64,000 nucleotides of DNA from Thuidium tamariscinum (lineage: Eukaryota; Streptophyta; Bryopsida; Hypnales; Thuidiaceae), in contig OX344750.2 in assembly GCA_947034885.2 (NCBI GenBank), forward strand, positions 34,830,821-34,894,820. Direction: 5' to 3'. Numbering within the stretch: the first letter of the stretch is position 1; each line of letters begins with the position of its first letter. Made by a program: the position numbers and the translations under genes. The notes under the pieces were generated by a model. The model saw only the letters and a list, made by a program, of their open reading frames with translations, did not search any database and was not told the DNA's origin. This document shows, in pieces, positions 11,801-24,200 of the stretch.

Positions 11801-12330
11801 TCTGTTGTTGAAGAACATGTAAGGAAGAGAGCTCCTATTTCTCTAGTACCAGATTTTAGTATGCATTTCTAAGAGATCTCCTATGCGCTCAATTACGCAG
11901 ATGGCAGACAATTTTATAAGTGAAAGATACACGTTGGTTTTATGCAGGCACTGGATGAGAAGGTGATCATATTCAAGAAGAAGAGATGAAAGAATTATCG
12001 TAGGACTACAGTACTGGTCATTGCCAAGTAAGAAGAATTGACTTATAATGACGACCAAAAATTGTGATCGTTGATGCCAGCCAGTAATTGAATTGTTTGG
12101 ATTTTACAGGCTACAAGACAAAGGTGTCTCTCATGGCTTGGGTTTAGATAACGTACGTGAACACAGGAATTGAGTCGACTAAGACTTTTGGAGGTCAAGG
12201 GTATCAATGTGGAAACAGCTCCCCTCAAAGCATTGTGAGAAGCGGAAGCTATCCCTTCTTCTTCGTCAAAAGCGCAAGAAACGTCAAGGGCAGATCCTAA
12301 TACTGAAGGTGGGCTTTCGTCTGTTTCGGC
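11801..12330 (+). pseudogene. Broken mitochondrial-type ribosomal protein L21 gene (bL21m)
   Basis: The end of one exon, VVEEH at 11804-11818, is followed by a proper GTAAGG..TATGCAG intron (11819-11947). A second exon (11948-12027) reads ALDEKVIIFKKKR, stop, KNYRRT, then a region like GHRQ, and ends at a GTAAG donor. This is the conserved core of bL21, in which family members read KVIIFKKKRRKNYRRT-GHRQ. The Arg codon after KKKR has become TGA, and about 5 extra bases shift the frame before GHCQ. Later fragments after a TTTTACAG acceptor at 12109 are degenerate. The 5' part is missing because a Family 1 copy abuts at 11800. Retained introns show a genomic rather than retrocopied origin. Confidence 0.7.
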
Positions 12331-12475
12331 TTGAGAATAATTAGAATGTGGAGTCGTTCAATTTTTCATTGAGCCTAGTTATTGCAGCAACGACGATTTG
12401 GCAATCTCTTGTGTCGCAAGGTAACTGTAGAGCACCTGTTAACGTAGTTGTACAACGGTAACTAGGGTGATGCGC
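12331..12475. other. Non-coding tail of the L21 pseudogene region
   Basis: Moderate GC sequence with no clear coding signal. Confidence 0.4.
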
Positions 12476-12550
12476 AAATGGTATTGAGGCTCTTCAAGTC
12501 TGTACAGTACATCATATCATCTACAGACTTGAAGAGCCTCAATACCATTT
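12476..12550. repeat. Perfect 29-bp inverted repeat with a 17-nt loop
   Basis: The left arm at 12476-12504 contains GGTATTGAGGCTCTTCAAG. The right arm at 12522-12550 is its exact reverse complement. A transcript would form a 29-bp hairpin with no mismatch. The flanks give no transposon ends. A small-RNA precursor or a recent template-switch snap-back are both possible. Confidence 0.9.
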
Positions 12551-13050
12551 GTATTCTCAGTCTCTAATATCCACTGTAGGATCAAGCTAATTCTTACAAT
12601 GACTTGTGTTTATCGTTATGGACTAGAGAACTGGGAAGCTTGAGATGGATATCGGATATAAATGGTCTCCATTGTAGACATTGAGATCTCGCTTTGGGGC
12701 GAATGGAGAGTCTACAGTAAGCAGATTCACCAAGAACCCTCTCGTTCTTGGTGAACCAGGAAAAGACACCTCTTTTGAGGATCCAGACGGTACCCGATTA
12801 TGTGCTCACCCTGCACACCTTTTTTCCTTCCTAACTGTTGCCCTTCCGACTCATTGTTTTCATTCTCTTCTGATGCACCGTAAGTATGTCTCTTTCCACC
12901 ACTTCCATAAGAATCTTTTTTCCATACTTTTGACCGATGAATCTTGTTTGACTATTATCAAACCCATAGTGGTTAACCCCTCAGTGTCTAGACTCATCTC
13001 TAGAAATGATGATTTCCGAAAAATCACCATACTATTTGGAAGAATATTTT
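12551..13050. other. Moderate-GC segment of unknown origin
   Basis: A second small stem-loop is present: TTCACCAAGAAC (12726-12737) pairs perfectly with GTTCTTGGTGAA (12744-12755) across a 6-nt loop. An open frame at 12681-13058 (125 codons) has no recognisable domain and is rich in repeat-like flanks; I do not call it a gene. Confidence 0.35.
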
Positions 13051-16000
13051 GGAGTTGAGATGCAAAACAAAGTTGGAGAGTTGGAGTTTTCAGATTTTAT
13101 CTTTAACAGTTAGATTCACAAATGGTACCACCAATATTTTTCTATAAATTTTGAAAGGGAAAATTCAAAATTTCTTTTAAATTCAATTACAGGCAATTGA
13201 CATGGTTTATTCATAAAGTATCTCTAAAATTAGGATGAATTTCATCCAAGCTATAATGAAAAAAATTTATGGATTTCAAATTGTACAACTTCTAAAAATT
13301 GGACATCAAAGTGATTAGGGTTAACCCAATAGTGCCACTAGTGCCAATTTTTGGCATTTAGCTGACTTTGAAGGGTATGAAGAAGACCTTAACATTAGTT
13401 TTTTCATTCACTTTTTCTTTAATGACCTTTCATGTTGAGTTGTAAAGAGTCTCCAATTGAGTTTTTAGTCTAACTACGTAGTTTCAGTCTAACTATGTAG
13501 TTGAGAAGTAATTAGAAAAAACACATGGCAAAATTTTCCACCTTAGTGTATTTTGAGCCTAACTAATGAAATGAAGGTCCTCTACTCTAGTTTCTATTCC
13601 AATTGGAATTTTGGAGAAATTTGTAGAATTGAAAATTTTATTGCATTTTGAACTTTGGTTGCATTTTTAATGTCCACTCCATCCTAATTATAGAAGTACA
13701 TGGAAATTGATCTTCCACCATGATGTTTTTCACTATAATGTACATACATGGTGAAATTTTCAGATTTTTTGAGGTAATTTTCTATTTGATATGATTTTTC
13801 TTCACTTTTTCTTCAAAAATTTACATAAAAATCAATTTTCCTCAAAAAAATATAATTTTTTTGTGAAGTATAGAAGACATGTACTTTCATACCTGAAAAA
13901 TAAAAATAAAAATTTTCATACATATCTGCTTTGAAAATGGTAACAAACTGAGTGCCGGACAAGGAGGCTTCAAACTAGTGGCTATAGGTCCATCCTTTAA
14001 GGATTAAAAGTGCTCTTGTGCATAGGATATAAGAATAGGATGAAGTAATGATATACACTTTGTCCATGTAAAGGATATATAATTAATTTAAATAAATAAA
14101 ATTTTATTTTTCATCAAATAGTAGTATAACAATGAAACTAATTTTACTATTAATACTAATTTTATGTTGATACTTATATGATATTTCGATATTAGCATTC
14201 CTATAGTACTTTGTAGGTGAAAAAGCTTGAGTATAGGACATAATAGTTATAGTTTAGGTAAATATACATTTGATTACACTATTTAAATTAGTAATGTTTT
14301 GATTTTAAATTTAATAATGTTTTATTCAAATTTCTACATGAACGTTGGTAATGACTATTTTGGAGACCTCAGAAATAGAAATAATTATTGTTCTAAAAAA
14401 AGTGATTTAGAGTTCAATAAGGTTACTAAAGTTACAAATTATTGTCTTAAAGAAAGTGAAATATAGTACAATAAGTGTACTTGGCTTATAGGAAAGTTAT
14501 TTAAGTGTTCTTATCTTGCATAATGCTATTGAAAATATGGTATTATATTGTGTGATATTATTGAAAAAATAATGGTGTATTTATTTGAAATTATGTCCCA
14601 TTCAGCCAACCAACTTGCATCACATCAAGCCTTAGTTCTGGGACACAAGCCAAAGGCAAATTTGCTCCAATTCAAGTTGATTTTGAGTTGTTTTACAAAA
14701 TAGAATGTATGGGGTCCAGAACCTTGGGAATACTTCCATTGCCAAATTATAAATGAAAGCGATGAATCCGCTTGTATGAATCTTGAGTACGTTGAAGTCT
14801 TTGGTCAATTTTACTAGGAATTGAAGGATTCTCTAAGTTCTAAAAGAGTTTGGGTAGGAGATTGTAGGTGGAATTGTTTTAGAATTGTTTAATCCATCGC
14901 CCTATCTATGTCCATAACTCTATCTAATGTTTGACTAATGAATCAACCTTCAATTTTTAAGATTTAAAATAAATAAATCCCTCAATTTTTAAAGATTTAA
15001 TTGTATAGAATTTGAATATTTATAATGAAATTTTGTCATGGTTCAATTTTTGAAGGAATAATATATTTTTCATTAAAAAATGACTTTATAGATTCTCAAA
15101 ATTCTCATGGAAGATGAAGTAATCCTTTTTCAACCAAATGTAATTACAAATAGTTGAAAACATGCCTACTAATTTTATAAGGATAAGAAGATTGAAAGAT
15201 TATTTTGAAAGTCTTACAATCAATTGAAGTACTTCAAAAAATAATAATAAATCTACATGATTATGATTGACTATTAGTTGTTAATGATTAGTTCATAGTT
15301 TTCAAAAAAAGATAAAATTTGGATCCAAGATGCTCTCAAGTATAGTCATTGACCAAATTTCACTTCCTAAACATAAAAGTGCAATCTATAATTACTTTGC
15401 ATACATAGTCTAGAAAACAAAAATTGTAAGTATAAATAACTGAAAAAAAAATGATCTTAACATGGATTAATGCAAAATTCAATACAAAAGTGGTAAAATT
15501 ATATGTCACTATATGTTCATACAATTTTTTCACTTTAGATTATAGAATTTGATATACAAATAATTTAATATATTCAAAATTATGCATGGATAAAAAATTT
15601 TAAAAACATGTCACCTTGACAATAATTTTGAATGAGTAACTTTGTATTGAAAGTCTAATGACATAGTTTTTTTTTCCTAAAGGACCAGCGGTGTTTTTCA
15701 CAAAAATATCCCAAATTACCACTTTCTAGTGTATTGAGGATAATTGAGATAAAAAACATTTTAAAAACATTTCAATCTTACAAATTTGTACGAAACTACT
15801 ATAGGATTTTGTAGAAAAATTATAGACCATTTGATTTTATAGATTAGAAGATTATAACATTTAAAGTTTAAAAGGAAAATTAATTTTAGACTTTGCATAA
15901 AGGATTGGTATATTTTGACTTAACTTTGTAGAGAAGGATGCAATATCTAACTTTGGGAATTTAAAACATTGAATAGATGGCAATTTTCAAAGACAATGGA

Positions 16001-16207
16001 GTTTTCTTGCATACCCCATCACCTTGTACTAAAAGAATGTTCAAGAAACAACTACATGAATAAGATTTCAACTATTTTTTGACAATTAATTTTTTTGAAA
16101 AAATCAAAATTGCAATGGTCAAGACAAAACTTGAAATCTATTAATTAGAATGCACAATAGAGTATCAATCAAAATGGCATTTCTAAATTCACAAGAAAAG
16201 AAATTCT
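13051..16207. other. AT-rich intergenic DNA
   Basis: No gene is seen. Possible decayed Family 1-type ends occur at 12975 (TTAACCCCTCAGTG) with 13989-14008 (GGTCC..TTTAAGGATTAA), and at about 15680 (CCTAAAGGACCAGCGGTG), but interior similarity to Family 1 is lacking. Confidence 0.4.
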
Positions 16208-16560
16208 AGTGCTACCAACTTTTGATACCCTCCAAAGGGCTGAAAAATTAGTTTTTACCATGAAATTTTATATATAAAATCACCTTTATGTTGATAACAT
16301 ATATGCCAAATTTCAAGACCAAAAAATTTCAAGATACAAAAACAGATATTCAAAATCTACCAAAATTTGTAGATGTGAGAAAATTTGTAGTGTTGCCAAC
16401 TTTGACACCCTTCCAAGGATTGAAAATTTTTTTCCATGAAAATTTTGCCATGAGATCACCTCTATGTTGGTAATACATGTGCCAAATTTCAAGGTCAATA
16501 TACAAACACTTAAGGGTAGAATCATTGAAATATTTCTCAAGAACAACAAATAAAATCTTG
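16208..16560. repeat. Tandem duplication, two units of 181 bp
   Basis: AGTGCTACCAACTTTTGATA at 16208 is repeated as AGTGTTGCCAACTTTGACA at 16389. Both are followed by CCAA-GG-TGAAAA, CCATGA, ATCACCT-TATGTTG-TAA and GCCAAATTTCAAG. The 181-bp spacing is in the range of plant satellite monomers, but only two units are present. Confidence 0.75.
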
Positions 16561-16985
16561 CACTATTTTTTTTCTATTTGTGCATGTGATACCAATTTAT
16601 AAAAGTTGCATTATTTTTAAAATGGGATTGTTTGAAATATTATTGTGCTATCTTTTTTGTTGGAAAAGACCTATCTTTCCTTTGTATTTTACAAAAGAAT
16701 AAATAGGTCTTTTTCATAAACAAAGGGAGTCAAATTTTTGCACCCTCACAAATTAATACGATAAATCGTGAACAACCTTTTTTTTAGTTTTGAGAAAATG
16801 CCAAAATGGTGATCACTTAAAATTTGGTGAAGCATTGTATATCTCCATTCATCCATATTTTTGACTAAATTTTTTTTTCAGTCATATCCATAGAATTTTT
16901 CATCCAAATTTGACAATTTCATCTATATTTTGAATAGAAATGGAAAAAATTACGTGAATAAGTTCTGAAAGTCTGTCAAGTCGAG
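16561..16985. other. AT-rich DNA upstream of the RING gene
   Basis: No element or gene is seen. TTGGAAAAGACCTATC near 16660 and its complement-like GATAGGTC..TTT near 16700 make a weak imperfect inverted repeat. Confidence 0.35.
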
Positions 16986-17883
16986 GGTCCAAGCTTTGCT
17001 TAAGCTTACTGGCCGGTGGGCCTGCTCCGCCGGTAACATAAACCTCCCTCTTTGTATGTCCCGTCAGCACTCAGCAGAGAGGAACCTTCCTTTTCTTTCT
17101 TTCTCTCCCGCTTTCTTCCTTTCTTTCTCTCCCGCTTTCTTTCTTTCTTCCTCTTCCGCTTTCTTTCTTTCTTTCTTTCTCTCCCGCTTTCTTTCTTTCT
17201 TTCATTCCCCAGCCAAGTCCAGATGAACGCCATCCACCGTCAGTTCCATGACGGGACGCGTTCCGGGCGAAGCGCCCCGGCCCCTCTCTTTCCAAATCGG
17301 AAAATTCATCGGAAATGGACGAAATCCATCCACTCTTCAGTTTACCTCCAGCGCCTTCCCGGCCACCTTCTCTCTCTACCGGCAATCCTCCGTTCCGTGG
17401 ATGTTCCGTCCTGCAGACAAGGACGACGAGTCGACGACCCCTCATCTATGAATGTCCCAATCAGCCAGCCAGCCAGCCAGCCAGCCATTTTTTTTAAATG
17501 CGCCATCGCTCACTCCTGCTGGGGTGCAATCGCAGGTTCGTGCCGTTGATGGCTTGCGAAGTGCCGATTGCTAGCGGAGTTTCAAGTATCAGAGTTCGTC
17601 TGTCTGTCTGTGCAGACAAGCCGAGACTTTGTAATTGACGGACAGTTATCTCATCGTTGGCGTCCCGGTTTATCTGAAGTAGTCGGAGTTGCTTCTCTCG
17701 GTTGTGGTTGGCGTGCCAAGAAGCTCTGTTGGTAGCGGACTCTCAGAGAATTGTTTGCGGTCGTTTTCGTTGCGAGGTTTAGGGCGGACGGGAATTGTTT
17801 GAGAAACCGGTCTGTTGGGGGTTGAAAGTGGTGCTCTAGGGTTTGTGGCCGTTTGGCCTTGGGGGGGAGTATAAGGGTGCATT
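16986..17883 (+). promoter_or_regulatory. GC-rich promoter and 5' leader of the RING gene
   Basis: Composition switches sharply from AT-rich to GC-rich at about 16990. A CT-rich microsatellite (TTTC/TTCC/CTCCCGC units) runs from about 17090 to 17205 and a (CAGC)n run occupies about 17462-17487. CT-rich stretches near transcription starts are common in plant promoters. Several upstream ATGs open short frames in this leader. The transcription start cannot be placed from sequence alone, and a leader intron is not excluded. The lysine/arginine and serine/phenylalanine-rich frames on both strands here are products of the microsatellite. Confidence 0.55.
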
Positions 17884-20099
17884 ATGATTCAGTGGAGCGG
17901 ACAGTCGAAGATGGGGCAGACGCCAAGTCGGGCGCGAAGCCGACGACGTGTAGGCGAAGCCGACCACCACGCGCGTCCTCGTGTGGAAGCGATGGTGGTG
18001 CCGAGTCCTGTGAGCGTGAGGGGTGTGACGTCCGCGCCCATTATTGTGGAAGACGAGGAGGAGGATGTGGTGGTGTCGTCCCCGAGGTCTTTTGCTCAGG
18101 TGCGATATCGTTTCGTTTGTTTGTTTTGGGGTTGAGATCCAATTTGTATGGGATTTTTGTTCAATTGTGCAGTTGAAGTGGCCATTTCTTCAATTTTTCA
18201 GTTTAAGGCCTCATTTGAAGGGTCTTGATTCTTAATTTGAAAAATAGGGCTGTTGGTTTGATTCCCTCGGATTGCGGTGGATGGTAGGGTTGCCTTGTCC
18301 AGTCGATTAGGTTCATCAGTGCTGGTGTCCCCTTATCGTAGAAACTAGAGTTTTATAGCTATGACAACCGAGGACTCGACTCGGTTTTCAGCTGAAAGAG
18401 CTCTATTGTTAGTGAAGGAGGGTCTATGTTCATTGCTCTTGTAGCTGGTGTGCATGCTGATTGCACGCGGTGTTTAGGAAACGGATATCTGCAGTCCAAG
18501 TTTTGCTTTTTTGGTGTACAGAAGTGTGGACGTGTGTGCATGCTGATTGCACGCGGTGTTTAGGAAACGGATATTTGCAGTCCAGGTCTTGCTTTTTTGG
18601 TGTGCATTACTGTGGACATGATGTCTGGACTCACTTTAGGGTTGAATTACTTATTGTTTATTAAATTTTTGAAGGCTTTTACAGCGCTACTTCAAAGTAA
18701 GATGAACTTAACATACCTTGCTAATGTGAGCAGGTCACTTGTCTTGCATCGTTTAAAGCTCGTGTAGCATTCTCAGCAGTTGTTCGCACTGGCTATGCGT
18801 AGGAATAACATCGATGTTCTTACTTGTGCAGGCCATTTTTAAGGCGAGAGTGGAAGCTCACCGTTCCGCTCGACCGTCAAGAGTGACTTTAGATGACGAT
18901 CCTCTAGAATTGCGTCTAGGCCCGGGAGGTATGTATTACATTTTTCATTTTGCCTAGCTGTCTTATATTTGCATGCTGAGGATTCCTATTTAATCTGATG
19001 TTTTTGGATTGCAAAAACAGTTGTTAAATAATTGACTTTTTGGTTTAGGGATATCGAATTACAGCGTCCAGCCACAGGCTAGTCTCACTCACACAGGTTA
19101 CCGGGGTCGACCGTCAACAATAGACCTCACAACTCCAACTAGATCAGATCCAGTAAATGAGGACTGTGTGCTTCTTCACGAATATACTAAGGTGCACGAC
19201 CTCTTTGATTTTTCGTCTATTAGTCAAATGCAAGTCTTTTGAATGGTTTTATCCCTCACAAATAGAGAGACCTATACTGCAAGACGGTGCAACAATCCCA
19301 GGTCTGTCTAACCTGAGCGGGTCAGAAGAAAATCAGTTATTGGATTAGAGAACTAATGCTAACACAAAGAAAACTCCTTTACTAGAGGATCCTGTGATGG
19401 CCGGCAGCCCATCTCAGAATGCTACTTATACGAGAGCTATCATACGAACACGAACCCATCTATTGGGCCAACTAGCTTTGAACGGGGCTTATCCCTTTGA
19501 CTCTTCATTTGTCAAGGATCAGTCTGTTGTAGTGGGAGTACAGATAGCAGGTTTCTGATTGTGACAGCATTTATTCTATTAGTGCCGCGACCTAAAGCTA
19601 TTGTTTATTCTTAGAAACTTATCTTTCACCTAGTACTAGTCATGTAGGACTTCTAAACACCTGGCCAGATAGAATATGGCTCTAGCGAAAAGCTAGAGCC
19701 TAAAGGAACTGGTTTTAGACTGTGACTCTAAGTCGTATGGACGTTGTAAACCTACCATTTTTGCAACACTCCTCTCTGGTACTTCCCAGAGGTCTGGGAT
19801 GGTTCAGATCTGACCCTAACTCTTCTTCTTTTTAGCAGAATACCAAGAAACGGAAACCTGCACCGGTTGAACCATTTTTCGTCAAGGAGCGCTCTTTAAC
19901 TCCGCCAGTCCGTGAGGCAGAGGATGAGTACAAATTTAAGTGTGCAATATGCATGGACACGATGAAAGATGCGACATCCACCATTTGTGGTCACATCTTT
20001 TGCCAAACTTGTATTCAAGGGGCAATCAACTCTCAAAAGAAGTGTCCAACCTGTCGGAAGAAGTTGACATTGAAAAACATTCATCGGATATTTCTTTAG
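17884..20099 (+). CDS. RING-type E3 ubiquitin ligase, RNF4/Slx8 (STUbL)-like
   Basis: Four coding exons (17884-18099, 18832-18928, 19049-19191, 19836-20099) join in phase to give 239 residues; all introns are GT..AG. A C-terminal C3HC4 RING finger uses C188, C191, C203, H205, C208, C211, C222 and C225 (CAIC, TICGHIFCQTC, KCPTCRK). Upstream, SAPIIVEDEEED (50-61) and VVVSSPRSF (62-70) place hydrophobic triplets beside acidic residues, and STIDLTTP (127-134) resembles the IDLT motif; these look like SUMO-interaction motifs. KKRK at 156-159 may be a nuclear signal. In RNF4/Slx8 proteins this layout directs ubiquitin to SUMO-modified nuclear proteins. Exon 4 may start at 19836 or 19839 (tandem CAG acceptor), adding or removing one Gln. 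The start is the first ATG giving this frame. That it binds SUMO is inference. Confidence 0.85.
18451..18622 (+). repeat. 86-bp tandem duplication inside intron 1 of the RING gene
   Basis: TGCATGCTGATTGCACGCGG begins at 18451 and again at 18537. The two units continue nearly identically through TGTTTAGGAAACGGATAT and TTGCTTTTTTGGTGT. The high identity suggests a recent duplication. Confidence 0.9.
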
Positions 20100-20800
20100 A
20101 GGAAAGCGTTCAGAAGCAGGGGGGCATTTCTACAATTATGCGTTGTACAGGTTCAGGACCGATGCTTTTCAAGTAAACAGGCAGGATATGCTAAGCGGTC
20201 TGCTCAAATGGAAGGGATTTGAACTTAGTTCGGAGGTGCAAGTTCCAAATACAAGTGCAGAGGATTTCAGGATTCCCACCAGAGGTGTTGCAGGAAGGTT
20301 CATGGCGCTATGATGACTTTCCTTGAAGCAAATCTCAACTTCTGGACTCACTTTGGGAACCTTTTAGTGGAATTTCTTCGTTGGCAATTAACCATTCCAA
20401 GTTCCATGTTATCCCGATGATTGAATGGTCTTCCCTTATGGAGAAAGATATGCGTGATGCCTGTAATATTAATTTATTGGTGCGCAAGTTCTACAAAGTC
20501 TTGGCACCGTGCGGGAAGCAAAATTGAGAATGCTATGTGTTTTCACTTGCATCTGAAAGGAGGTGTCCAGTTGACATATTGGGTATTAATTTTGCCAAAC
20601 TTTTACTGCTGTCAAAGCGGTTGTTTCCAGATTGCAGGAGTTGAATAGAATTATTTTTGAAGCTTGGAGACCGTAGCAGAATGTTCAAATACGCAATTTA
20701 ACGAAGTCCTAAGTTTTGGAATCCATAGTAATATGTAAGTTTAACAATTGACTACCGTGCCGACTATCAGGGTCGGCATCAATTAATTGAATAAAAAAAC
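20100..20800 (+). other. Probable 3' UTR of the RING gene
   Basis: The sequence after the TAG stop keeps near-genic base composition to about 20750. An AATAAA motif lies at 20790-20795, after which AT-rich intergenic DNA resumes. The open frames here carry no recognisable domains. Confidence 0.5.
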
Positions 20801-23800
20801 ATGAGTTGAATTTCGTTGAGTTTACTCTTGGGGGGAGGACGATAACAAATACAGTAAATCAACTGCCCCAACTCCCAAATATAAGAAAATGGGTGAAATT
20901 GTGATATTCAAGCTATCTAATGTCAAAAATTTGTTATTTCAGTCTTTAATCAAATATCACATGCACCATCAAATATCAAGATAATTTCACTTGGTAACAA
21001 GCTTAGGAAGGGTTAATTTCATGGATATGTTGTGAGGGTGGAAAGGGACATTTTATAGTGAAGTTTGTTGTCCTTCATCAATCTTCAAAGGTTATGCAAA
21101 GTGGGAGCATGAAAAACAAAGCAATTGTATTGATGCTAGAACTCTTGACCTCATGTATGCAATGTAAATCAGATTTTTTGAATAGGTCATCTAAGGAAAT
21201 GTGGGAAATCAAGTTAGGTTTCACTACCAAAAATCTATTTGTAATTTGGAGATCTGAAAGTTCAATTTTGTCGAATTGACTATGAAGAATTGAGTTCTTT
21301 CATGTCATAATTTGCATATCTTATATGTATTGTTCTCCTTCCTACCTACCTATTTAATTTTTTCTCCACAAATCAAACAATAAATGTCTTGTAAAGATAT
21401 GGAAGTTAGATATATGAGTTCATCTAGAAATTACCTTGCCAATAGGGACATCTCCAGAAAACACTCCCCAATGCAATTGAAATTGGTTTCTTCTATATTA
21501 TCAAGATTGTCATTCACCTTGCGAAATGAAACAAGTTTTTTCCTTTCCTTTTTGAAAAGTGGGGAAATTTATATTTGAAGTTTGGATAGTAGGATTTTGC
21601 ATTGGGTTTTTTTTAAAAAAAAAGTCATTGGAATAGAATGAGGTTTGTAATCCTGTACTTGAAAATTTCGACATTGTCCTTGTTTCCATTTATCAATTGG
21701 GGATGCTCTTACTAATGGACAAAGTGGACATCTAGAAGGGGTTGGAATTTAGAAAAATTCAAATTTTTTATTAATTCTAAAAGTACTTGCTAAAATATTT
21801 TTTCCAACTTTAATTAATTATTCAATAAAAAATGCTAACCTTGATAGCCCAATATAATATATAGATTAATATTTGTAGAGGCATTAGTTGCGAAGCATTT
21901 GTTAGTATCAATATTTATATTTTGTAATTGATATAATCAATTTATTGGAATTGAATAATAGCATTGATTTATTTTGAAATAGAAGTTTAGTCCCTTTAGA
22001 GTCAAGGAATATTTTGAATTTTGAAATTGTAAAGATGTATTATAGACTGAATTTTAGAAAGATAATTTAGTAGTTACAATTAAATGAAAAGTTATAAATA
22101 AAATTGATAGGTTACATTTATATGGTTAGATTTAGTACTACATGAATCAATTTTTTTTGATAAAATTTGACACCAAAATTTAAAATCCCCTCTAAAATTG
22201 ATTGGAGATAAAATATTTGTAATTTTTCAAAAAAAAAATTCTTTAAACTCAACATTATAAGTTCTAATGACAAGATTTTTTAAAATTATTTATCTATTCA
22301 ATTCATTTTATGATCGGTGACTTTTTGATTTAGAAATAGTAACTTGTTGAGGTGAAACTTGTAAGTAGAATGTGTATTGATTTTTTCTTTGATTTCTATA
22401 TCCTTCAATGTTAGATAACTAATTGAAAATAAGGACATTCAAAATATTTAAATGGATGAAAAAAAAATCTTTCTATTTGTAGAACATGTTAACATCCCTT
22501 TGTTGTTCAAAATTTGAATGCATAGTCCGTAAGGGGACAACATTGTTGTTCAACAACCTAGTCTTGATAGATTGAAATTGTATAAATTTTTAAAACTAGC
22601 AAATAATAGAATAATTATCACTTATGTCATCAATTGATACCTTTTATACATGAAGTGGGTTTTTGAAACAATTCTCTTTACATTTTGTTTAAAAATAAAC
22701 CATTTATCTTCGGTTTGAAAGTTAGAACATGCATTCAAATTTCATGACTGAGAACAAATTATTTATCTAGTGATACCATCTTTTAGAGAAATTGTAGCTT
22801 CTATTCTATTTGGCATATTTTAATATGAGCTTTTGTTGATTCTCTTGAGTGTACTTTGGTGTCGCAACAAATCTTACAAAAGTTCTCTATGGGACTTAGT
22901 CTAATGAATTAGAAGGTCAAACTAACTTCTTTGTAGTTACCATGAGCTTGGGTCTACTTCTTAGGAAATTTATCTCATTAGACTAAAGTACCATCTTTCA
23001 TAAGCTTGAACTCATTAGGTTATTCATATATAAAATAGAAACCATTCAATGTAAACTTCTTTTATCTTAAGGCATGATGACTAAAGGACTCTTGTCAAAA
23101 CCTTTGAAGGCATCCCAAACCACCACAAACATTTAGCTAAATTTAGAAGTAGATACTAGAAAATTTTAGGTCTATCTTTCTTGAATGCAATAGAAAGTAT
23201 TTGAAAAGTTCTTTCCAATCTCAATAGTTGATTCATTAGTCTTTCAATACAAGTGTTTGAAAATAAATGCTAATCTCTTTGCTTCATGTTCCATAACAAG
23301 ATAGGATTTTTTTAGGAGCCATGTGATTTCCAAAGTCAAATATGAAGTGTATTGAAAATTCTCACAATCACTCCAAGTATTTGAATTTGATCTCAATTGA
23401 CAAGACAAAATAAGATAAGTATCTCATTATACAACTTGACAACTTCTGAGATCTATGGCCTAATTCCTAAACAATCATGTTACTAAGGACCTTCTACTTT
23501 CTAACAAATATGTTACAAACAACAATTGAACATGACATACTCATTTTCTCTTCAATATAATTGAATTGATTTGTAATGGACCAACAATGACTACAATTAT
23601 TGGTAGAGATTCAATGATAATGAGGAACAAATGACTTTTGCTAGAAATATGGCACAAATGTTGAATCAATTTGAAGAAGATACAAGTCTATTTAATCCTA
23701 TAAAGATCAAAACAGACAACCCATCAGAACAGGCAATGAAAAGATTATTGACCACACCCAGAATGAAAAGAAATGTAAGTAAAACATCTTACCTATGAAG

Positions 23801-24200
23801 GAAAATGAACATGAAAATGAAAATCTCAATGAACGTGGGAAACAAGGAGTAACCTAGCAAGCAACAATCACCAAACAAGAAGTGAGAACTTGCGCGGGAA
23901 GTGCAATTGGAAGGGCATTGGCAACAACTGGGACATAATTTTTAATCTAGTATGACATAGTGTCCAATTAACATGTGCAGAGCCAATCTAATTTGGTCGC
24001 TGAAAGTCACACAGTGTGTGGAGCAAACATACAACACGAAGGAAAAAATTCATAAGATTATTGTACCCTGCAATACAATACATAAATGCTTTGTTTGGTG
24101 AAAGCATTCGCAACTACATTGCGAGGGGACAACGGATGCAAAGATATATCGTCAAGCGAAGTGCTAGCAATCCTCAACACCAGACTATCCAGAACTCACA
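20801..24200. other. AT-rich intergenic DNA
   Basis: No gene or terminal-repeat element is recognised in about 3.4 kb. The segment near 21460-21760 faintly resembles dispersed repeat G (GACAAAGTGGACATCTAGAA against GACCAAAGTAGACATCCAAT). Open frames at 21058 and 21384 have no family signature. Confidence 0.45.

Noticed and set aside
12974-14008. Possible further TTAA-type element between TTAACCCCTCAGTG and TTTAAGGATTAA
   Set aside because: The ends are weak and the interior does not match Family 1 or the other TTAA elements.
17006-17549. Long frames on both strands rich in Lys/Arg or Ser/Phe at the RING gene promoter
   Set aside because: They are translations of the CT-rich microsatellite and lack any domain; the same DNA is open in several frames.
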